Made by a program: the position numbers and the translations under genes. This document shows positions 5,750 through 9,930 of a stretch of 9,930 bases of DNA, one piece after another (position 1 is the first letter of the stretch; each line of letters starts with the position of its first letter). Where the stretch lies: the NCBI GenBank assembly GCA_937121005.1, contig CAKZKB010000084.1, positions 1-9,930 of the forward strand, written 5' to 3'. Below the pieces are notes generated by a model. The model searched no databases. It worked only from the letters and a program-made list of their open reading frames with translations, and was not told where the DNA came from. The stretch comes from an uncultured cyanobacterium (GTDB lineage Bacteria; Cyanobacteriota; Cyanobacteriia; Cyanobacteriales; Geitlerinemataceae).

Positions 5750-6814
5750 ATGAGCGGATCGTTGGTTCCGGTAATTTTAGCAGGTGGAAAAGGCGAGCGT
5801 TTCTGGCCCGTCAGTCGGCGATCGCGCCCCAAACAGTTTTTATCACTCGATGGAAGCGGGGAAACGCTGCTGCAAAATACCGCCGATCGCCTGCTTCCCT
5901 TAGCGGAAAGTTGGGATCGCTTGTGGGTAATTACCGCATCCCATCTCGCCGACGGCGTGCGCCAACAATTGTCCCAATTACCCGAAGCCAATTTGCTGGT
6001 GGAACCTCAAGGTCGAGATACGGCCCCGGCGGTGGCTTGGACAGTTTTAGAAATTGTCGATCGCCTCGGAGAAGATACCGTTGTGGGCTTCTTTCCCGCC
6101 GATCATGCCATTAACAATGATGCCGCATTTCAAAACACCTTAAAATCGGCCGCACAACTGGCAAGCAAACGGGAGGCGATCGTCACCTTAGGCATCGAAC
6201 CGACCTATCCGGCGACGGGTTACGGCTACATCGAACGCGGTGAGAGTGTCGGCGAGTTTAACAGTTTGGCAGGTTATACAGTGACGCGGTTTACGGAAAA
6301 GCCAGATAAAGAAACCGCGAGCCAATTTCTAGAAACGGGACGCTACAGTTGGAATAGCGGAATGTTCGTTTTTCGGGCGGGAACCATGCTTTCGCAGTTG
6401 CGACAACACGCGCCTGAGATGACGCAATTGCTAGAGAAAAAAGGAGTCGATGCTTATGGAGAACTCGACAAAACCAGTATCGACTATGCAGTCATGGAAA
6501 AAACCGATCTCGCCTGCGTTTTGCCCGTCAGTTTTGGATGGGACGATTTGGGGGATTGGAATGCGGTGGAACGGTTGCTAAAGCGAGAGGGCGATCGCAA
6601 TTTGGAACTAGCAAAGGTGGTGGATACCGATAGCGAAGGCTGCATTTTCTACAGTTCCGATCCCGATGAGACGATCGTCACCATTGGCTTAGAAGATGTG
6701 GTGGTGGTGCGCGACAAAGGCGTAACCTTGATTGTCAAAAAAGATCGCACCCAAGAGATCAAAAAAGCCCTCGGCTTGGTGAAAGACAATCCCGATCTGG
6801 AAAACTTGCTATAA
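5750..6814 (+). CDS. manC: Mannose-1-phosphate guanylyltransferase (GDP-mannose pyrophosphorylase)
   Basis: 354 residues. It makes GDP-mannose from mannose-1-phosphate and GTP, the donor for exopolysaccharide, LPS and glycan synthesis and the precursor of GDP-fucose. The nucleotidyltransferase signature is complete: VILAGGKGERFWPVSRR (8-24) with RPKQFLSL (26-33). It continues with VEPQGRDTAPAVAW (84-97), FFPADHAI (114-121) with the metal-binding D118, GYGYIERG (157-164), FTEKPD (181-186) and YSWNSGMF (199-206). A left-handed beta-helix-like tail ends the protein. It lacks the extra C-terminal cupin domain of bifunctional ManC/PMI enzymes (about 470 residues), so it is the short monofunctional form. 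No Shine-Dalgarno sequence is visible. Its TAA shares one base with the ATG of the next gene, so the two are translationally coupled. Confidence 0.94.
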   Translation: MSGSLVPVILAGGKGERFWPVSRRSRPKQFLSLDGSGETLLQNTADRLLPLAESWDRLWVITASHLADGVRQQLSQLPEANLLVEPQGRDTAPAVAWTVLEIVDRLGEDTVVGFFPADHAINNDAAFQNTLKSAAQLASKREAIVTLGIEPTYPATGYGYIERGESVGEFNSLAGYTVTRFTEKPDKETASQFLETGRYSWNSGMFVFRAGTMLSQLRQHAPEMTQLLEKKGVDAYGELDKTSIDYAVMEKTDLACVLPVSFGWDDLGDWNAVERLLKREGDRNLELAKVVDTDSEGCIFYSSDPDETIVTIGLEDVVVVRDKGVTLIVKKDRTQEIKKALGLVKDNPDLENLL

Positions 6815-7281
6815 TGAATCGAGTCCGGGTTGCCAAAGACAAAACCGATCTGATGCGATCGCTGACTGTTGGCGAACGTAACAACAATGGCACGTTCCAA
6901 ACCTACGCCGACGCGATCGCCTTTGCGGCTGCTTTAGGAGTCAAACGACGCAAGCGATCGCCCCTAGGGGAAATTGCCAAGCGAGAACCCGCACCCATTT
7001 CTTTGGAAGTGTTCGTCTCTCGCGGTTACGAACCTTTATTTTATCTGTTTGCGGTGTCTGAAACCAGCGACACGCAACTGCTATCCTCTACTGAGGCGAT
7101 CGCTGAAACCCAAAGGATCGAAATTTTTGAAGAGTACGCCAATGGCGGTCTAGAAATTTTGCGCGAAGAATTGCGAGGTGCGGTAGACTATACCGAACGG
7201 TTGGCGCTACTGTTGATTTCCGAACGCCTCGATCGCGATAAAAGCGAAGAAGAGTTCGATCTGGCGCGATTTTTGTTATAA
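6814..7281 (+). CDS. Protein resembling DNA phosphorothioation-associated protein 4
   Basis: 155 residues, soluble, no signal peptide. From memory it matches the small family named DNA phosphorothioation-associated protein 4: an N-terminus like NRVRVAKDKTDLMRSL, then GTFQTYADAIAFAAALGVKRRKR, a PISLEVFVSRGYE block, and a C-terminal IFEEYANGGLEILREEL with GAVDYTERLALLL. Family members sit beside dnd genes, which place or defend phosphorothioate DNA, but many cyanobacterial copies are orphans. I know of no defined biochemical activity. Here there is no dndA-E gene in view; the gene overlaps manC by one base (TAATG) and is followed after 33 nt by msrB, so it appears to be an operon member. The internal HIP1 sites match its neighbours, so recent transfer is not indicated. 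Confidence 0.7.
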   Translation: MNRVRVAKDKTDLMRSLTVGERNNNGTFQTYADAIAFAAALGVKRRKRSPLGEIAKREPAPISLEVFVSRGYEPLFYLFAVSETSDTQLLSSTEAIAETQRIEIFEEYANGGLEILREELRGAVDYTERLALLLISERLDRDKSEEEFDLARFLL

Positions 7282-7301
7282 TGGCAAACGAGCGTTATTG
7301 A
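7281..7301 (+). other. Six-codon open frame in the msrB leader
   Basis: ATG at 7281 shares a base with the previous TAA and reads MANERY, with TGA at 7299-7301 just before the msrB Shine-Dalgarno. It could be a coupling mini-ORF or chance; I lean to chance. Confidence 0.2.
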
Positions 7302-7314
7302 GGAGCATCACGAC

Positions 7315-7713
7315 ATGGCCGACAAAGTGCAAAAAAGCGATCGCGAGTGGAAAGAACAACTCTCGCCCGAACAGTATAAAGTCACCCGCCAAAAAGGAAC
7401 CGAAAGAGCGTTTACGGGCAAATATCACGATAACAAAGAAAAAGGCATCTACAAATGTATCTGCTGCGGCACAGAACTGTTTAGTTCCGATACCAAATTT
7501 GATTCCGGTACGGGCTGGCCGAGTTTTTGGGCTCCGGTGGACGAAGAGAACGTGAAAGAAGAGGACGATCGCTCCTTTTTTATGCGCCGTACCGAGGTTT
7601 TGTGCGATGTGTGCGACGCGCACTTGGGTCACGTTTTCCCTGACGGGCCGAAACCGACCGGATTGCGCTATTGTATCAATTCCGCCTCTTTAGATTTCGA
7701 GAAAAAAGACTGA
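7315..7713 (+). CDS. msrB: Peptide-methionine (R)-S-oxide reductase MsrB
   Basis: 132 residues, single SelR domain. It reduces the R-epimer of methionine sulfoxide in proteins and so repairs oxidative damage in the cytosol. The structural zinc is held by C48 and C51 (CICCGTELF) and by C97 and C100 (CDVCDAHLGHVF). The catalytic cysteine is C120 in LRYCINSASL. The GWPSF block is present (67-71), but residue 66 is Thr (GTGWPSF) where many two-cysteine MsrBs have the resolving Cys, so this looks like a one-Cys form reduced by a different route. AGGAG at 7301-7305, nine bases before the ATG, supports the start. It is the last gene of the manC unit. Confidence 0.95.
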   Translation: MADKVQKSDREWKEQLSPEQYKVTRQKGTERAFTGKYHDNKEKGIYKCICCGTELFSSDTKFDSGTGWPSFWAPVDEENVKEEDDRSFFMRRTEVLCDVCDAHLGHVFPDGPKPTGLRYCINSASLDFEKKD

Positions 7714-7740
7714 ATTGCCCTCAGCCGCTCGGTAGAATAA

Positions 7741-7966
7741 AGGGCGAAGACCCTTCGCCCCTACAGTAAAATCCTCGTAGGTTGGGTAGAGGAACGATAC
7801 CCAACGCCATGGGTTGCGGTTTTCGGATCGCTTACCTGTCGGGATGACCGAACACCTCATCCTAATTTATCTTCCCACAGGGTAACGCGATGACCAACCC
7901 ATCTATCTGTGTCTATCCTATTTATCTGTGGTTGCAAACTTCAACCCAACCTACACCCTTCGCCCT
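7741..7966. repeat. Nested inverted-repeat intergenic element
   Basis: The outer arms are AGGGCGAAG (7741-7749) against CTTCGCCCT (7958-7966). The inner arms are GTAGGTTGGGT (7777-7787) against ACCCAACCTAC (7944-7954), an exact 11-bp match. Each left arm also folds locally: GGGCGAAG/CTTCGCCC (7742-7760, 3-nt loop) and GTTGGGTA/TACCCAAC (7781-7805, 9-nt loop). The middle holds TATCTGTG twice (near 7905 and 7923). These modules resemble cyanobacterial intergenic repeats. The mirror order suggests a MITE-like or composite repeat with no coding capacity. It fills most of the 321-bp gap before lptC. Confidence 0.65.
7742..7760. repeat. 8-bp perfect hairpin after msrB
   Basis: GGGCGAAG, loop ACC, CTTCGCCC. 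It stands 28 bases after the msrB stop but has no T-run behind it, so I call it a repeat hairpin; it may still slow transcription leaving the manC operon. Confidence 0.6.
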
Positions 7967-8034
7967 CCCAATGATGTTCCCTGGCAACCTAACCTACTAT
8001 TCTAGGCGATCGCGATCGCAAAATTAAGACCCAC

Positions 8035-9192
8035 GTGAAACACTATCTTAAACCGATAATGGTGCTACTGGCCGCATTGCTTTTGGCAACGGCTGGGTGC
8101 GAGTCGCGACGATCGCCTGTTGAAGAAACTAGCCGCGATCGCCCGGAAGAACCCGAAATCGAACCCCGCCTCAGTTTTGACGATGCGACTCTCGAGCAAG
8201 TCAACGATGCGGGACAATTGGTTTGGGAAGTGAAAGCCAAACGCGCTACCTATAGCGGCGATCGTAAAATTGCCACCGTCGAAAACCCAGAAGCCAAACT
8301 CTACGAAAATGGTGAAGTGGTGTTTCAAGTGCGGGCAAAACGGGGGGAAGTACACCAAAATGGCGAGAAAATTGTCTTGCAAGACAGCATCGTCGCCGTC
8401 GATGCCCGCAACGATTTGGCCCTGCGCGGCGAACAGTTAGAATGGTTCCCAGAACAGAATCTATTGGTAGTCAGAGAAAACGTTTCTGGCAGCCACGAAC
8501 GGGCCGATTTAGTCACCGACGAAGCGCAAGTTGCCAGCGACGAACAGCGCGTCGAATTGGTGGGAAACGTGGTAATGAATGCCAAAGATCCGACCCTGCG
8601 AATTGCCTCGGAACGAGCCGTTTGGGAAATGGAAGCCCAAACCGTCACCACTGACAAACCCTTGCAGGTCGATCGCCTCAATGAAGATGAAGAAGTCGAA
8701 GATCGAGCCACTGCTAATAGCGGTCAGGTAGACTTAGAACCGCAAATTGTCACCCTGCGCCAAAACGCTCAACTGACCCTAGACGATCCGACAGTGCAAG
8801 TGGCGAGTAACGAGATTGTGTGGGATTTACAAGGGCAATTGGTGTCGTCGGATATGCCCTTAAATGTATTGCACCGCGAGGAAAATACGACCATTTCTGG
8901 CAATCAAGGCTGGATTAATTTAGCACGCGAAATTTTCCACGTCAGCGACGGCGTGCGCGTGGTTTCTGAAGGGGCAGAAATGACCAGCGATCGCCTCACT
9001 TGGTACATCGACACCCAGGAATTTGAAGCGGAAGGAAACGTCATTTACGCTCAAGCCGATCCGCCCTTACGCCTCACCGGGCCGCGAGCCGAAGGACAGT
9101 TACAAGAACAAAAATTCGTCATTAGTGGCGGGCAAGTGGTGACAGAAATTGTTCCCCAAGGGGCAGAGAATTTTTCGGTGTTTCCGCCGTAA
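8035..9192 (+). CDS. lptC: LptC-like LPS export lipoprotein with LptA/OstA-like repeats
   Basis: 385 residues, about twice the length of enterobacterial LptC. A signal peptide with the positive start KHYLK and hydrophobic core 8-20 ends at lipobox TAGC, lipidated on C22. An acidic linker (23-45) leads to an LptC-like domain beginning LSFDDATLEQVNDAGQLVW. From about 120 the chain is beta-rich with a recurring unit of type (L/V)xWxxxxQ, with Trp at 137, 197, 263 and 323 (spacings 60, 66, 60). Two of these units align clearly: SERAVWEMEAQTVTTDKPLQV and SNEIVWDLQGQLVSSDMPLNV. This fits stacked jelly-roll strands like those of LptA/OstA and a periplasmic LPS bridge. The GTG at 8035 is needed for the positively charged signal start; the next ATG (8059) would leave a poor one. 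Confidence 0.85.
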   Translation: MKHYLKPIMVLLAALLLATAGCESRRSPVEETSRDRPEEPEIEPRLSFDDATLEQVNDAGQLVWEVKAKRATYSGDRKIATVENPEAKLYENGEVVFQVRAKRGEVHQNGEKIVLQDSIVAVDARNDLALRGEQLEWFPEQNLLVVRENVSGSHERADLVTDEAQVASDEQRVELVGNVVMNAKDPTLRIASERAVWEMEAQTVTTDKPLQVDRLNEDEEVEDRATANSGQVDLEPQIVTLRQNAQLTLDDPTVQVASNEIVWDLQGQLVSSDMPLNVLHREENTTISGNQGWINLAREIFHVSDGVRVVSEGAEMTSDRLTWYIDTQEFEAEGNVIYAQADPPLRLTGPRAEGQLQEQKFVISGGQVVTEIVPQGAENFSVFPP

Positions 9193-9197
9193 TACTT

Positions 9198-9232
9198 AGG
9201 TGCGAGGTACGAGGGGTGAGGTATGAGGTATG
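9198..9232 (+). repeat. Five imperfect tandem heptamers after lptC
   Basis: AGGTGCG, AGGTACG, AGGGGTG and two AGGTATG units follow one another without gaps, six bases after the lptC stop. It is an STRR-like heptamer array unrelated in sequence to the one at 4877. Confidence 0.75.
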
Positions 9233-9260
9233 GGGTTCTAGCCCACATTCCGCACCCGAG

Positions 9261-9443
9261 TCAGTATGCCAGTTGAAGGACTTGGATCGAGTCCCTAACC
9301 CCTGGCGCTCGTTGACGCGACACTGCAAGCGGTTCGCGACTGCTCCACAGGGCGTAAGCAAACCCCGCGATCGTCGCCAATGCTGCTAAAATACCGATGG
9401 TGTTAACCGCGATCGCGATCGTTTTTTGCTTGGGGTTATCCAT
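9261..9443 (-). CDS. Small single-span membrane protein, unknown function
   Basis: 60 residues from the ATG at 9443, MDNPKQKTIAIAVNTIG onward. A hydrophobic helix runs from about residue 9 to 29 (IAIAVNTIGILAALATIAGF, then AYALW), after a short polar N-terminus with two Lys. The C-terminal half is polar and Arg-rich. The start is chosen because GGAGGG stands a few bases before this ATG on the minus strand; the frame is also open to a TTG at 9464 with no better site. A TATAAT lies 30 bases upstream. I do not recognise a family. The last 25 codons overlap low-complexity repeat-like DNA, so the original C-terminus may have changed. Confidence 0.5.
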   Translation of the reverse strand: MDNPKQKTIAIAVNTIGILAALATIAGFAYALWSSREPLAVSRQRAPGVRDSIQVLQLAY

Positions 9444-9472
9444 TTTCCCACCCTCCCTCGCCAACTGTATCG

Positions 9473-9478
9473 ATTATA
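9473..9478 (-). promoter_or_regulatory. Candidate -10 box for the small membrane protein
   Basis: On the minus strand the bases read a perfect TATAAT, about 30 bp before the ATG at 9443. The hexamer 17 bp upstream (TGGTGC) is a poor -35, so this is tentative. Confidence 0.35.
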
Positions 9479-9630
9479 GTCAACTGGCCCGGACTGCACC
9501 AGCATCCCCAACCTCAGTGGCTTGTCTTGCGCTTTTGACAAAGTTTTGTTAACTTCGATCGAGGGCAATTGCGGTTCGCTAGGAACAAATTTTAGCCAAC
9601 CCGGCCGCGATCGTCGCAGAATGTGCTAGC

Positions 9631-9732
9631 TTAGAGGATGGCTCTGAATGCTGGTAAGACTGCCGCTCCCACGGCCGATGCCATCAAAAGCGTTTGTCGG
9701 GGCGAGTCGCCCGTTGCCGATGTTTCTGCCAC
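9631..9732 (-). CDS. Very short minus-strand frame with a hydrophobic tail, doubtful
   Basis: From GTG at 9732 it reads 33 codons: VAETSATGDSPRQTLLMASA, then a hydrophobic VGAAVLPAFRAIL. The frame is open further back to a GTG at 9795. It could be a tiny membrane peptide, but it has no Shine-Dalgarno sequence and no family match that I know. Confidence 0.13.
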   Translation of the reverse strand: MAETSATGDSPRQTLLMASAVGAAVLPAFRAIL

Positions 9733-9930
9733 TTTGCTATTGGCTCGATAAATTAGAATTGTTACACATCGCCTTGGCAAACTTGTTCGCTGCACTTCAA
9801 GGGAAGTTTTTACCCATCACCGATCGCTCCCTCGCCAGAGCGTTCTGTCGTGGCAGCATTTTTACATTCCAAACGGCGATCGAGCAACGCTTCGATCGCG
9901 GTTGTGACTCCTATTTTCCATTTCGATCGC
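9648..9930 (+). CDS. Open frame running off the right edge, doubtful
   Basis: ATG at 9648, directly after a TGA, opens 94 codons without a stop up to the window end. It starts MLVRLPLPRPMPSKAF, with a middle part CYWLDKLELLHIALANLFAAL that looks protein-like. GAGG at 9634-9637 is ten bases before the ATG. The Pro-rich start and many Arg/Cys codons could equally be the shadow of a minus-strand gene. No family recognised. The full gene beyond 9930 is needed to decide. Confidence 0.25.
   Translation, partial: MLVRLPLPRPMPSKAFVGASRPLPMFLPLCYWLDKLELLHIALANLFAALQGKFLPITDRSLARAFCRGSIFTFQTAIEQRFDRGCDSYFPFRS
9810..9930 (-). CDS. Possible 3' end of a minus-strand gene at the right edge
   Basis: On the minus strand the frame from the window edge reads KWKIGVTTAIEALLDRRLEC, then KNAATTERSGEGAIGDG, and stops at TAA (9812-9810). 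That is 39 open codons with a natural-looking, helix-prone composition and HIP1 cores read as D-R and A-I as in real genes here. It competes with the plus-strand frame over the same bases. No family recognised. Confidence 0.28.
   Translation of the reverse strand, partial: RSKWKIGVTTAIEALLDRRLECKNAATTERSGEGAIGDG

Noticed and set aside
7276..7632. 118-codon minus-strand frame opposite msrB
   Set aside because: It is the reverse shadow of msrB, whose zinc and catalytic cysteines are all in place.
7741..7966. CRISPR array in the repeat-rich gap
   Set aside because: The repeats are inverted, unequal and not regularly spaced; there is no constant repeat/spacer unit and no cas gene.
9535..9563. 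TTGACA at 9535 as a plus-strand promoter
   Set aside because: No acceptable -10 hexamer at 16-18 bp spacing.

Overview
The window looks like a piece of a cyanobacterial chromosome, probably from a filamentous or IS-rich lineage. The evidence is the very dense HIP1 octamer GCGATCGC and its CGATCG core inside and between genes, a XisI remnant, heptameric tandem repeats of the STRR type, and a cyanobacterial gene complement (KtrA-type K+ subunit, short ManC, MsrB, enlarged LptC). I cannot name the species.

Layout. Positions 1-320 are a mobile-element graveyard: the last codons of an IS200/IS605-type tnpB, a strong hairpin, and a truncated xisI between two copies of a 26-bp repeat. A sigma70-type promoter (321-348) then drives a K+ uptake NAD-binding subunit (ktrA) and a periplasmic PQQ-type sugar dehydrogenase lipoprotein 14 bp downstream. 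A 521-bp gap follows, holding a large stem-loop and HIP1-rich DNA. Next come alanine racemase (alr) and, on the opposite strand, a tight two-gene cassette of an 82-residue protein of unknown function and an HNH nuclease. A MOSC-domain protein follows, with five heptamer repeats in its leader. A near-consensus promoter overlaps the MOSC stop codon and feeds an apparent three-gene operon: GDP-mannose pyrophosphorylase (manC), a small protein resembling the family named DNA phosphorothioation-associated protein 4, and methionine sulfoxide reductase B (msrB). A 321-bp spacer made of nested inverted repeats precedes a large LptC-like lipoprotein. A probable small membrane protein on the minus strand follows. 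The last 470 bases are ambiguous, with competing open frames running to the window edge.

How the genes work together. Several products serve the cell envelope: alr makes D-alanine for peptidoglycan, manC makes GDP-mannose for surface polysaccharide, and LptC acts in LPS transport. ktrA and msrB belong to ion and oxidative-stress homeostasis. No complete new defence or mobile system is visible. The points most worth a second look are the phosphorothioation-associated protein without dnd genes, the small-protein/HNH cassette, the repeat-embedded leaders, and the repeat architecture of LptC.
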